From contig NZ_FNAN01000001.1 of the NCBI RefSeq assembly GCF_900101885.1, positions 310,001 to 374,000 of the forward strand: DNA of 64,000 bases. The letters are read 5' to 3'. The notes below the pieces were generated by a model that saw nothing but the letters and a program-made list of their open reading frames with translations, was not told the DNA's origin and did no database searches. Numbering within the stretch: the first letter of the stretch is position 1; each line of letters opens with the position of its first letter. Shown here piece after piece: positions 9,186-18,168 of this stretch. The stretch is from Dyadobacter soli (GTDB lineage Bacteria > Bacteroidota > Bacteroidia > Cytophagales > Spirosomataceae). Made by a program: the position numbers and the translations under genes.

Positions 9186-9767
9186 GTGATCCATTCTTAC
9201 AGCCACTATTCCGAACAGGCCCTGATGACGCTGGTTTGCGAGCAGGACGAAGAGCTGGCATTCAGGGAGTTGTATCGCAGGCATGTGCGCTTGCTCGTGC
9301 ATACGGCCATTCGTAAAACGGGCGTGAAGGCGATCGCGGAGGACCTCGTACAGGAAACTTTCGTGAAATTCTGGCTCGCGCGCCATAAGTTTGACATACA
9401 GAAAAATATCCAGGCCTATCTCAATGGCATGCTTCGCCATTGCATTATCAACTACTACCACCAGGAACAGCGCAAACAGGTGCTGACGCTCGGAGAGGAC
9501 GATTTTCTGCCCGATAATGTCACGGCCGAGAACCTGGATTTCAATACCCTCAATGAATTCTACGAGCAGTCGCTGCTCAAACTGCCGGAGAAATGCCGGG
9601 AGGTTTTCACGCTCAGCCGCAAGGGATATACCCTCAAAGAAATCGCCGGCCAGATGGAAATTTCGGAGAAAACGGTGGAGGCGCACATCAGTAAAGCACT
9701 GAAAATCCTGCGCGTAGAAATGAAAGACTACATCGCGCTGGCGGTGCTCGTGCTGCCCCTCATTTGA
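9186..9767 (+). CDS. RNA polymerase ECF sigma factor, FecI type
   Basis: A 193-residue extracytoplasmic-function sigma factor. Region 2 lies at about 24-90 (AFRELYRRHVRLLVHTA, AEDLVQETFVKFW, LNGMLRHCIINYYHQEQR) and region 4 at about 130-180 (LPEKCREVFTLSRKGYTLKEIAGQMEISEKTVEAHISKALKILR), with the usual linker between. The start is a GTG at 9186 that fits the family N-terminus. An anti-sigma FecR gene follows 102 bases downstream, then a STN-domain SusC and a SusD. Known systems of this layout work as follows: ligand binding at the outer-membrane receptor is passed through its STN domain to FecR, which releases or activates the sigma factor. That makes this gene the likely dedicated activator of the 11.1-16.4 kb uptake operon. 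Confidence 0.93.
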   Translation: MIHSYSHYSEQALMTLVCEQDEELAFRELYRRHVRLLVHTAIRKTGVKAIAEDLVQETFVKFWLARHKFDIQKNIQAYLNGMLRHCIINYYHQEQRKQVLTLGEDDFLPDNVTAENLDFNTLNEFYEQSLLKLPEKCREVFTLSRKGYTLKEIAGQMEISEKTVEAHISKALKILRVEMKDYIALAVLVLPLI

Positions 9768-9869
9768 CACATCCAATTTTTTAAAAAAAATTACCATTGG
9801 AGTAAGGGATGTTCCCGCTTTTCCCTGACTGTACTGTTAGTCGATTAATAAGTGTAAAAGCTACACCTA

Positions 9870-10856
9870 ATGAAAAAGCCCCCGTTTCATCCCGAAACCC
9901 TTAGAAAATATCTGGCGAACGAATGCTCTGATGAGGAGCGGCGCCTGGTGAACGAATGGTACCAGCAAGTCGACGAGCCTGCCGATGAGCCGTTTACGGA
10001 CGCCGATCAGGACCGGCTCTACAACCGCATTCGTACTTATCTCACCGAATTGCGCAAAAGCGACGAAGCTGCGCGGCCGGTATACAGCCTGTGGCATTAC
10101 ATGACGCGCATTGCGGCCGTTTTTGCGGTTGGCCTGGGTGTATTGTATTTTTTATACGAAAGACCGACCGGAATGGGGCAGCAAAATGACCGGCCGGACG
10201 GCGATTGTGTGAGTTATACAAACGAAAAGCAAAAAATTGTGCCGCATATGCTACCCGATAGCACCGTGATCTGGTTGCACCCCGGCGCCAGCATTTCTCG
10301 CACTCATCCATTTGTAAATCGTCATATTACATTTTCGGGCGAAGCGTTTTTCTACGTGAAGCCCGACTCGCTACGGCCGTTCGTGATCCATACCGGTGAC
10401 GTTGAAACGAAAGTGCTCGGGACGAGCTTCAATGTCCGCGCCATTCCCGGCGAAGCCACGTTCAGAGTATCGGTGGCGACGGGCCGTGTGGAGGTGAGCG
10501 ATGTGAAAAAGAACGAACGGGTAGTGCTGAAACCGGAACAGGAAGTGGTACTTGGACCCAAAAGCCTGCATTTGGAAGTTCAGAAAGTGCAGGAAAAGGC
10601 ATCGGATAAAGAACTCTGGCAATCAGCATCGCTGGTTTTCAATGATACCCCGATGACGGAGGTAGCGGAGCGCATTATGCAGACATTCCACGTAAAAATC
10701 GGTTTCGCAGACGACGGCCTGGCCGATTGCCGCCTCAAAGTCGATTTTACCGACCAGCGCCTGCCTGAAATCCTCGAAATGATCGACACGCTGCTCGGAA
10801 GCACCTACCGCATCGATCGCGACAGCATTACCCTAAAAGGCCAGGGCTGCAAATAG
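9870..10856 (+). CDS. FecR family anti-sigma factor
   Basis: A 328-residue inner-membrane sigma regulator. The cytoplasmic N-terminus (about 1-75; LRKYLANECSDEERRLVNEWYQ) binds the sigma factor. A single membrane helix follows (about 79-97, MTRIAAVFAVGLGVLYFLY). The periplasmic FecR domain is at about 115-225 (LPDSTVIWLHPGASI, ITFSGEAFFYVKPDSLRPFVIHTGDVETKVLGTSFNVRA) and a C-terminal DUF4974-type domain at about 255-325 (LVFNDTPMTEVAERIMQTF, RLPEILEMIDTLLGSTYRI), which contacts the STN domain of the receptor. It lies 102 bases after the sigma gene and 292 bases before the SusC gene, separated from the latter by a structured leader. Domain order is normal for the family. Confidence 0.95.
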   Translation: MKKPPFHPETLRKYLANECSDEERRLVNEWYQQVDEPADEPFTDADQDRLYNRIRTYLTELRKSDEAARPVYSLWHYMTRIAAVFAVGLGVLYFLYERPTGMGQQNDRPDGDCVSYTNEKQKIVPHMLPDSTVIWLHPGASISRTHPFVNRHITFSGEAFFYVKPDSLRPFVIHTGDVETKVLGTSFNVRAIPGEATFRVSVATGRVEVSDVKKNERVVLKPEQEVVLGPKSLHLEVQKVQEKASDKELWQSASLVFNDTPMTEVAERIMQTFHVKIGFADDGLADCRLKVDFTDQRLPEILEMIDTLLGSTYRIDRDSITLKGQGCK

Positions 10857-10862
10857 ATGCTT

Positions 10863-10923
10863 TACAATTCTTACGGTGCGCTGCACCGATTTAGCGGAGG
10901 TGCAGAGCACCACAAGAATTGTA
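10863..10923. terminator. Long imperfect hairpin just after fecR-type gene
   Basis: A 25-bp inverted repeat with three mismatches (left arm 10863-10887 beginning TACAATTCTT, right arm 10899-10923 ending AAGAATTGTA) around an 11-base loop, starting 6 bases after the FecR stop. It may end or attenuate the sigma/FecR transcript before the SusC gene. No T run follows (GACGGAAAATTTT), so simple intrinsic termination is not certain. Confidence 0.55.
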
Positions 10924-10995
10924 GACGGAAAATTTTGATCAACAATTTATCATCCCCTGACAACCATCATGAAAACTTGACCACCCCCAACCAGC

Positions 10996-11061
10996 GATTT
11001 TAGCCCATAAAAAAATCAGGAGTGGTTGCGACACCCCTGATCGGAAACCGGCTAAAATATC
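10996..11061 (+). promoter_or_regulatory. Nested two-stem structure in the leader of the STN-SusC operon
   Basis: An outer stem (GATTTTAGCC at 10996-11005 with GGCTAAAATATC at 11050-11061) encloses an inner stem (ATCAGGAGTG at 11015-11024 with CACCCCTGAT at 11032-11041, one mismatch). It sits about 90 bases before the SusC start codon, in a 292-base gap with no credible gene. As RNA it would form a long two-part hairpin. It does not match a riboswitch class I can name. Small structured RNAs or attenuators near SusC genes are known in Bacteroidota, but the role here is inference. Confidence 0.45.
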
Positions 11062-11148
11062 CCGGAACGTGCGGTTCACAGGCTCGCCCGAAGGCAGGCT
11101 TGGCAGGATAACTATTGTCTGAATTTTAACACAGTCAACCGTAAAATT

Positions 11149-14100
11149 ATGAAAAAACCTTTTCATCCATGGCATAGATTGCTACTCCATATCATGCGCC
11201 TGACTTTTTATCAGTTACTATTGATCAGCCTTTGCTCGGTGGTGGCTGTGGCGAGCCATTCGCCGGCCCAGGAGCTGCTGAACCGTGACGTGACGCTGGA
11301 CCTGAAAAATGTCACGCTGAACGAAGCCCTTACCCGGCTCGAACAGGGTACGAAAGTGAAATTTGCGTACAGCAGCGGCTTGGTCAACCTTCAAAAGACC
11401 GTCAGCGTAGAAGCGCGGCAGGAGAAGCTTTTCGCGGTGCTCGACCGCCTGCTGATGCCGCTGGACATCAATTACCGCGTAAGGAATAACCAGATACTCC
11501 TGTCGCGGGCTCCGAAGAAAACGGGCGGAATTCCCGCGGCTACCACAACCGAAAATCTCGCGGAAGCTGCCGACCGGACGATCAAGGGAACCGTTACTTC
11601 GCCCGAAACCAACGAGCCATTGCCGGGAGTGAGCATTATCCTGAAAGGCACGCAGCGCGGTACTACTACCGACGTTTCCGGCAAGTTCCAGCTCGAAGTG
11701 CCGGACGAGAATGCGACCCTGATCTTCTCCTTCGTGGGTTACCTTTCGCAGGAAGTGATCGTGGGCAACCGCACCGACCTTGCCATTGCATTACAGCTCG
11801 ATACCAAGGCATTGGATGAGATCGTGGTTGTGGGTTACGGTACGCAGAAGAAATCGACGTTGACAGGTTCCATCGCGGCTGTGAAAGGCAGCGAGATCGC
11901 GGAAAACCCGGTGCCGAACATTTCCAACTCCATTGCCGGTCGCGTGGCGGGTGTGAGCATGCGCCCGAATGGCGGCCAGCCCGGCTCCGATTCGCCCGAA
12001 ATACATATCCGCGGCATTGGTACCACGGGCAATAACAAGCCGCTGGTAGTGGTGGACGGCGTGATCCGCGACAATATCAACCAGATCGATCCCAGCTCCA
12101 TCGAAACCGTTACCGTGTTGAAAGACGCCGCGGCGGTTGCGCCGTACGGATTGGGTGGCGCGAACGGGGTATTGCTCATTACCACCAAAAAAGGCGCTAC
12201 TGGCGCACCTACGTTATCGTTCGGTGCCTATTACGGTACGCAAACACCGACTTATTATCCCAAAATGCTGAGCGCGCAGGATTATATGCGACTTAAAAAT
12301 GAGGCATATCTGAATGAAAACCCGACCGGGACACAACTCCCTTTCGCGACAGACCTCGTGGAAAACTACCAGAACCTGAACCGAGAGGACCCGGACAAGT
12401 ATCCGATCAGCAACACGAAAGACCTGGTGAATATGAATGCGCCGATGCAGAATTACACCCTGCAACTCAGCGGCGGCTCCGAGCGGATCAAGTACCAGAC
12501 CGGTTTTGGCTTTTTGAAACAAAACGGGATGTTCGACCCGGTGAAATACATGCGTTACAGCTATAATATGAACCTCACCGCCGAGGCGACCAAAACCACC
12601 ACGGTTTCGCTCTCGCTGATCGGTTCGGTGGAGCGCATATCTTCGGTGGATACGGCTGTGTCGGCAGGGAATTTGTTTCGTAACGGCTTCAAATACATTC
12701 CGATACGCTCATTGTATTACAGCAATGGTTTATGGGGTGAATTTGCCGGAAACTCTCCGGTAGGTATTCTGAATGCGGGTTATACCAAAAACTCGAACAA
12801 TACTTTGCTCACGACCATCGCCATCGAGCAGAAGCTGCCGTTCATCAAAGGCCTGAGCATTAAGGGGACATTCAGCTACGACCCGAGCCAGCGTACCAAG
12901 AAGGGCTACCATAAGCCATTTTATTACTACACCCAGGACCTTACCACGACGCCTTACACCTACAAACGCGAGATTTCAACCGCGGAAGGCGGTGCGGCGG
13001 CATTTTCCTGGCTCGCACAGCAGTTTATCAAAACCCAGACATTTACTTACCAGGGTTACCTCAATTACCACAACACCTTCGGCAAGCACGATTTCACCGG
13101 CTTGCTCGTGGTCGAGGCCCGAAACAACACCTATGAGCTGTTCTCCGCGCGCCGGAACAACTTCGCCGTGGACGTGGACGAGCTGAATATGGGTAGTTCC
13201 AACAAAAACGATTTCGATAACGGCGGTACTTCCTCTACCGGCAGCCAGATCGGCTACGTGTACCGCGTGGGCTACGCCTATGCGGGCAAGTACCTGCTCG
13301 AAGCGTCGGGCCGCTACGACGGGCATTATTACTTCGCGCCGGGCAAGCGCTGGGGGTATTTCCCGGCATTCTCGGCGGGTTGGGTGATTTCGGAGGAGAA
13401 TTTTCTCAAAAATGGCTTCAACTGGATCGATAATCTGAAAGTACGCGGGTCGTGGGGGAAATCGGGGAACCTGGCGGGTACAGCATTCCAGTACCTCACA
13501 GGCTATAACCTGAACGGCAATGCGTACGCATTCGGGCCGGGTTCGATGGTGCAGGGCGCAGTGGTGCCCAACGAGGCAAACAAGAACATTACCTGGGAGA
13601 TTTCTACCAAAACCGATATTGGTCTGGAAGCATCGCTGTGGCGTGGTTTGCTGACTATCGAAGCGGATTATTTCCACGAAAAACGCACCGGAATGCTGCT
13701 TCCGCCAGCCGTGAGCGTGCCGGTGGAATACGGGCTTGCATTAGCCGACGAGAACGGCGGTACCATGGAAAACAATGGGGTAGAGCTGAGCCTCGGTACC
13801 AACTACCGGTTCCAGAACGACCTCCGGCTGGGTATCAACGGCAATGTGAGTTATGCCAAAAACAAAATGATCAAGGTTTTCGAAACAGCCGCCACGCGCA
13901 ACAATCCTAACCGCAGCCGCACGGGCCGGGCTTTGGGGACGCAGTTTGGCTACAAAACCGATGGCCTCTTCTCCACGGATGACGACAAGAACGACGACGG
14001 CCTCATCAATGCCGCCGACGGTTATAATGTAACCCCGTTCGGCGCTTTGCGCCCGGGCGACATTCGCTATGTGGATGTGAGCGGCCCGCAAGGTGTTCCC

Positions 14101-14631
14101 GACGGCAAGATCGATTCCAATGACGAAGTCGTGATCGGCAAGCCTGTCTATCCGCTGCTTACTTATGGTTTGAATGCCACCGCCGACTGGAAAGGTTTCG
14201 ACCTGAACCTGTTCTTCCAGGGATCGTCACTTGCCAGCCTGGATATTCGTCAGTTCCAGACCATTCCGTTCAATAACAACAACAGTAATTCGAGCTACGA
14301 ATATTACGACAACCGCTGGACGCCGCAGACGCAGGATGCCCGCTACCCGCGCGCTACCCAGGCGCCTTACGCGAACAACACCCAGCTGTCGGATTTCTGG
14401 ATGACGAGTACCGCCCATTTGCGCCTCAAAAACACGATCATCGGCTACACGCTTCCCAAAAGCATCACGCGCGCCATCCGCATCCAGCATGTACGCGTGT
14501 ATGCGTCGGGACAAAACCTGCTGACATTCAGTAAGCTGAAATTCATGGACCCGGAAGTGGGCTACACCGACCGCGAAACCGCCTATCCGAACCAGAAGGT
14601 GTATGTGTTTGGGCTTAATGTGACATTCTGA
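11149..14631 (+). CDS. SusC/RagA-type TonB-linked outer membrane protein with STN domain
   Basis: A 1160-residue outer-membrane transporter. After the signal region (about 1-40) come a STN domain (about 48-115; VTLDLKNVTLNEALTRLEQGTKVKFAYSS), a CarboxypepD_reg domain (about 144-220; IKGTVTSPETNEPLPGVSIILKGTQRGTTTD), the SusC hallmark box DEIVVVGYGTQKK (about 223-235), the plug (PLVVVDGVIRD, VTVLKDAAAVAPYG) and the beta-barrel, which ends in the terminal strand KVYVFGLNVTF. The STN domain is the part that talks to FecR, which matches the sigma/FecR pair upstream. The SusD partner follows after 21 bases. Such pairs import oligosaccharides or peptides as a lidded bin; the substrate is not evident, since no glycosidase lies nearby. 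Confidence 0.96.
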   Translation: MKKPFHPWHRLLLHIMRLTFYQLLLISLCSVVAVASHSPAQELLNRDVTLDLKNVTLNEALTRLEQGTKVKFAYSSGLVNLQKTVSVEARQEKLFAVLDRLLMPLDINYRVRNNQILLSRAPKKTGGIPAATTTENLAEAADRTIKGTVTSPETNEPLPGVSIILKGTQRGTTTDVSGKFQLEVPDENATLIFSFVGYLSQEVIVGNRTDLAIALQLDTKALDEIVVVGYGTQKKSTLTGSIAAVKGSEIAENPVPNISNSIAGRVAGVSMRPNGGQPGSDSPEIHIRGIGTTGNNKPLVVVDGVIRDNINQIDPSSIETVTVLKDAAAVAPYGLGGANGVLLITTKKGATGAPTLSFGAYYGTQTPTYYPKMLSAQDYMRLKNEAYLNENPTGTQLPFATDLVENYQNLNREDPDKYPISNTKDLVNMNAPMQNYTLQLSGGSERIKYQTGFGFLKQNGMFDPVKYMRYSYNMNLTAEATKTTTVSLSLIGSVERISSVDTAVSAGNLFRNGFKYIPIRSLYYSNGLWGEFAGNSPVGILNAGYTKNSNNTLLTTIAIEQKLPFIKGLSIKGTFSYDPSQRTKKGYHKPFYYYTQDLTTTPYTYKREISTAEGGAAAFSWLAQQFIKTQTFTYQGYLNYHNTFGKHDFTGLLVVEARNNTYELFSARRNNFAVDVDELNMGSSNKNDFDNGGTSSTGSQIGYVYRVGYAYAGKYLLEASGRYDGHYYFAPGKRWGYFPAFSAGWVISEENFLKNGFNWIDNLKVRGSWGKSGNLAGTAFQYLTGYNLNGNAYAFGPGSMVQGAVVPNEANKNITWEISTKTDIGLEASLWRGLLTIEADYFHEKRTGMLLPPAVSVPVEYGLALADENGGTMENNGVELSLGTNYRFQNDLRLGINGNVSYAKNKMIKVFETAATRNNPNRSRTGRALGTQFGYKTDGLFSTDDDKNDDGLINAADGYNVTPFGALRPGDIRYVDVSGPQGVPDGKIDSNDEVVIGKPVYPLLTYGLNATADWKGFDLNLFFQGSSLASLDIRQFQTIPFNNNNSNSSYEYYDNRWTPQTQDARYPRATQAPYANNTQLSDFWMTSTAHLRLKNTIIGYTLPKSITRAIRIQHVRVYASGQNLLTFSKLKFMDPEVGYTDRETAYPNQKVYVFGLNVTF

Positions 14632-14652
14632 TCTCGAAAAATCTTTGAAACA

Positions 14653-16437
14653 ATGAAAAGAATTAGACATACCATATTATTTGCGATGCTCGGCGTGAGC
14701 CTCTTCACGACGTCCTGCAATGAGGATTTTCTCGAAAACGATATCAAAAGCCGCCTTACCGACGAAATGCAATGGTCGTCGGAAGGCAATGCGGACTTGT
14801 TCCTGAACGACATTTACGCCGTGCTTTCCAACAAATGGAACTCGCCCGATAACCTCGATAATTTCACCGACGACAACGACGCGGGCTTCTACTGGAAATC
14901 CTACTCGTGGCGGCAGGGCATCGTGGACCCCGCGGTGAACAACGGCACGCCGATGGACCACGCCAATGGTAATGCCACCGATTACGCGTCGTGGGCGGCC
15001 GGTTTCCTCAAAATCCGCAAATGCAACCTGTTTATCCAGAAAGTGACCGAAAACTCGGCCAACTTTTCGGAGGCGTACCGCAAAAAACGCATCGACGAGG
15101 TGCGTTTCATGCGCGCTTACTATTACAGCGAGCTATTCATGCATTTGGGCGGCCTGCCGATCATCACCGAAGTGCTGGACCGGAACACAATGGGAGAGGA
15201 GGAGCTTTACCAATTCCGCGCTACATTCGAGGAGACATTCAATTTCATTACCAAAGAGTTAGGTGAAATTGTGGCCAACAAAGCATTGCCTGTCAAATAC
15301 GCCAATGGCGATGCGGATGCCGGCCGGGCAACGCTGGGAGCGGCGCTGGCGCTCAAAGGCTGGCTGGAATTGTACGCAGCGAGCCCGGCATTCAATGCGG
15401 CCACGCCGGCATCCGGCGCAGACCCGAATAAACTGGTCGGTTTCGGTAATTTCGATCCCAAACGCTGGGCTACGGCGGCGGCTACCAACAAGCAGTTTAT
15501 GGACACTTACGGTGGTAATTATGCATTGTTCCCGGATATCAATGCATTCTGGTGGGAGAAAAACGAGTACAATTCGGAGGTGATCTGGGACCGCCAGGTA
15601 GTGTCGGTGATCATGGGTTCGAACTATGAGCAATACGGCGGGCCGGTCTGGATCGACGGCGTCTATTACACCTGGGGCAACTACTGCCCGACGCAAGAGC
15701 TCGTCGACCAGTTCGCGATGGCCAACGGCAAACCCATTTCCGATCCGACTTCCGGCTACGATCCGCAAAAACCCTACGTAAACCGCGAAAAGCGCTTTTA
15801 CGACTTCATTGTGTACGACGGCGCACCCTACAAGCAGGACTGGATGGCCAAAACCGACACCATTTACACCCGCATCGACAAGGTCAGGCCTTCTAAAAAC
15901 CAGATCGATTTCGGCACCGACGACGTGGGTAATACGGGTTATTATTTCAAAAAGAAGATCAATCCGTTGAAGCCACGCGGGGGTGCTGCTAGCGGGCAGA
16001 ACTACGTGTATTACCGTTATGCGGAGGTATTGCTGAACTATGCGGAGGCTCAGAACGAGTCGGTTGGCCCGGATGCGTCAGTGTATGCAGCCCTGAATGC
16101 GATCCGGAAGCGCTCCAACCTCCCCGAGCTGCCGGCCGGTTTAACCAAAGAAACCATGCGCCAGGCCATCCGCCGCGAGCGCCGGGTGGAGTTGTGTTTC
16201 GAAGCCAAGCGCTTTTACGACATCGTCCGCTGGGTAATCGCGGAGGACGTGATGAACAAGGATTTCCACGGCATGAAAATCTCGAACACCTCGCCGAACG
16301 ATAATAAAGGCAAATGGGTATACGAAGTTGTGGGACTGAACCATCCGCATGTTTTCACCAAGAAAATGTACATGAACCCGGTGCCGCAACCGGTTGTGGA
16401 TCAGAACAAAAAGATCGTTCAGAACCCCGGTTATTAA
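14653..16437 (+). CDS. RagB/SusD family nutrient-binding lipoprotein
   Basis: A 594-residue surface lipoprotein forming the lid of the preceding SusC channel. A lipoprotein signal with Cys22 (FTTSC) is followed by NEDFLEND, the usual start of a SusD fold. The SusD_RagB C-terminal segment is clear (YVYYRYAEVLLNYAEAQNE, LNAIRKRSNLPELPAG, AIRRERRVELCFEAKRFYDIVRW) and the protein ends MNPVPQPVVDQNKKIVQNPGY, as in most SusD proteins. It starts 21 bases after the SusC stop and is followed by a strong terminator, so it closes the operon. Confidence 0.96.
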   Translation: MKRIRHTILFAMLGVSLFTTSCNEDFLENDIKSRLTDEMQWSSEGNADLFLNDIYAVLSNKWNSPDNLDNFTDDNDAGFYWKSYSWRQGIVDPAVNNGTPMDHANGNATDYASWAAGFLKIRKCNLFIQKVTENSANFSEAYRKKRIDEVRFMRAYYYSELFMHLGGLPIITEVLDRNTMGEEELYQFRATFEETFNFITKELGEIVANKALPVKYANGDADAGRATLGAALALKGWLELYAASPAFNAATPASGADPNKLVGFGNFDPKRWATAAATNKQFMDTYGGNYALFPDINAFWWEKNEYNSEVIWDRQVVSVIMGSNYEQYGGPVWIDGVYYTWGNYCPTQELVDQFAMANGKPISDPTSGYDPQKPYVNREKRFYDFIVYDGAPYKQDWMAKTDTIYTRIDKVRPSKNQIDFGTDDVGNTGYYFKKKINPLKPRGGAASGQNYVYYRYAEVLLNYAEAQNESVGPDASVYAALNAIRKRSNLPELPAGLTKETMRQAIRRERRVELCFEAKRFYDIVRWVIAEDVMNKDFHGMKISNTSPNDNKGKWVYEVVGLNHPHVFTKKMYMNPVPQPVVDQNKKIVQNPGY

Positions 16438-16448
16438 ACCATCAGTTC

Positions 16449-16480
16449 AACCCCGGCAGCGTACTTCTGCCGGGGTTTTT
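16449..16480 (+). terminator. Rho-independent terminator after the first SusCD operon
   Basis: A perfect 11-bp stem AACCCCGGCAG (16449-16459) / CTGCCGGGGTT (16467-16477) with a 7-base loop, running into TTTTT. It lies 12 bases after the SusD stop. Confidence 0.92.
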
Positions 16481-16648
16481 ACTGTTTGCACGGTTTTTGC
16501 TGCTACCGTTCACTCGGTGATTTTACTAAAATGCATTAGAGAACAACGCTACAAGGCCTTTTAGTGGAGTCCGGTCTCCGGACATGATTTCATTGTAGTT
16601 TGAGCAAAGAGAGGGGCGGGATGTTCCTCTTTTTCTTTTTTTGTATCC

Positions 16649-16680
16649 TAAAAAAAAGAGCGCTCCGAATGAAGCGCCCT
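16649..16680 (-). terminator. Terminator of the rsgA transcript
   Basis: Read on the - strand, GGGCGCT pairs with AGCGCTC (one G:T pair) around an 8-base loop and is followed by a run of T (16651-16657 as A on the + strand). It starts 9 bases past the rsgA stop. Confidence 0.8.
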
Positions 16681-16688
16681 TGCAGTCC

Positions 16689-17753
16689 CTAATATTTGCG
16701 TTGTTTCCTGTGCTGGACCACCTGCTTGGCCATTTTCCCAAACTGCCGCTCCGCCCGCTTGCGTTCGACCGAATCGGTCTGGTAATGCGCCTGTTCACGG
16801 CTGATTTTGAGATAACTCTCATAAACCTCGCGCGGAAGCTCACCCTCGCGCACGGCCGCCACTACCGCGCAGCCCGGCTCGTGCCGGTGCGTGCAATCGT
16901 GAAACCGGCATTCGGCCGAAAGCGCTGCCAGCAACGGATGGTAGTTCAAGCCCTGGTTGTCGGCTTCCAGCGTCACGCCGAATTCCCGCATTCCCGGCGA
17001 GTCGATCAGCATCGCGCCCGACGGGAGCGTAACCAGGTTCCGCGAAACCGTCGTATGCTTTCCCTTATTATTGAAGCTGCTCACAGCACCCTCGTCCTGG
17101 AACCTGTAACCCAGTAATGCATTCACCAGCGTACTTTTCCCGACGCCCGAGGAGCCGATCAGCACGCAGGTCTGGCCGGGCAGCAGATGCCCGGCGGCCC
17201 ATTCTTGCAGCCCTTCATTCCCGGTCGCGCTCAGTAGCAGCACGGGGCAGTCATAGCCTAATGCGGTCACTTCCTGCCGGTAACTTTCAGGGTCGGGAAC
17301 CAGGTCCTGTTTATTCAGAAGTACCACCGGGCGGATGTTGCATTGCAGGATTTGCACAATGTAACGCTGCAAACGCATGGGGTTAAAGTCGCGGTCGAGG
17401 CCCTGCACGATGAATGCGGTATCGATATTGGTCGCTATCACCTGCTTTTCCGTGGTACGGCCGGGCAGTTTGCGGCTGAGTTCGTTAATCCGTGTTAATA
17501 CGGAGATGATAATTCCCTCATTATCATAAGCTTTGAATGCAACCCAGTCGCCGACTTTGGGCAGGTCCCAATTCTCGGCACCATTCATCAATGCGCCCGA
17601 AAGCATCGCATCGACCGGGCCGCTGGCCGTAACGAGTTTGTGCCGGAAGCCTTCGATAGCGGTTACGCGTCCCGCGTCTAGTCCTTGTGCCTGGTAAGTA
17701 TGGAAATGTTGTTCAAAATGGGTATTCCACCCGTATGAAGTTAAAGATGTCAT
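16689..17753 (-). CDS. rsgA: Ribosome small subunit-dependent GTPase A
   Basis: A 354-residue circularly permuted GTPase that checks and matures the 30S ribosomal subunit. An OB-fold N-terminal domain (about 1-95) precedes the GTPase motifs in permuted order: G4 NKQD (about 145), G1 GSSGVGKST (about 199-207), switch region with GKHTTVSRN, and G3 DSPGMREF (about 253). The C-terminal zinc knuckle is CRFHDCTHRHEPGC (about 282-295), with the expected Cys/His ligands. Length and motif order match RsgA/YjeQ. It is transcribed alone, with its own terminator. Confidence 0.96.
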   Translation of the reverse strand: MTSLTSYGWNTHFEQHFHTYQAQGLDAGRVTAIEGFRHKLVTASGPVDAMLSGALMNGAENWDLPKVGDWVAFKAYDNEGIIISVLTRINELSRKLPGRTTEKQVIATNIDTAFIVQGLDRDFNPMRLQRYIVQILQCNIRPVVLLNKQDLVPDPESYRQEVTALGYDCPVLLLSATGNEGLQEWAAGHLLPGQTCVLIGSSGVGKSTLVNALLGYRFQDEGAVSSFNNKGKHTTVSRNLVTLPSGAMLIDSPGMREFGVTLEADNQGLNYHPLLAALSAECRFHDCTHRHEPGCAVVAAVREGELPREVYESYLKISREQAHYQTDSVERKRAERQFGKMAKQVVQHRKQRKY

Positions 17754-17952
17754 GATTGTAAAGTCTGAGCTATGGGCAGCACATCACCTGTACGCGCGCA
17801 TAGCGTGGAGAAAATTAGATCAAAGCAGGGGAATGTCGCGGGTCCCGAAGAGATAATGAATCAGAGGACCAGCGTCAGGCTGCAATGTCAGCAGATGGGC
17901 GATATGTAGTTTCAGACCTTGACATATTGGGTGCAAAGATAGGGAATATTTG

Positions 17953-18090
17953 CTATAAACACGAAGCCCCGTCGGGGCCGAGATGGCGAAGAATGGAGGA
18001 TATCACGAAGAGGATCAGGCTCGTGATTATCACCTGACGTTCATCATTACGAGCCGGTTGCTCATCGGTTTGTTTGTAGTCGTTCTTCAT
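17953..18090 (-). CDS. Possible small membrane protein, 45 residues
   Basis: An ATG-started 45-codon frame with a polar, acidic/basic first half (MKNDYKQTDEQPARNDERQ) and one hydrophobic helix (about residues 20-34, VIITSLILFVISSIL), ending ILRHLGPDGASCL. Its composition is typical of a small single-pass protein and its start is clean, but no ribosome-binding site or homology is visible, and the last codons overlap a short GCCCC-GTC-GGGGC hairpin (17966-17978). The rest of the 415-base gap between rsgA and the DUF4349 gene holds nothing I can identify. Confidence 0.3.
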   Translation of the reverse strand: MKNDYKQTDEQPARNDERQVIITSLILFVISSILRHLGPDGASCL

Positions 18091-18168
18091 CAGAAATATT
18101 TATAGAAAACCTTGTTGGATTTGTTTAAACACAAATATATATTTAAGAAAATTAAATATGCACTAGCT

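Noticed and set aside
16574..16588. Short perfect dyad GTCCGG-TCT-CCGGAC between the first SusCD operon and rsgA
   Set aside because: It has only a 6-bp stem, no T run and no nearby start codon, so neither terminator nor operator can be supported.
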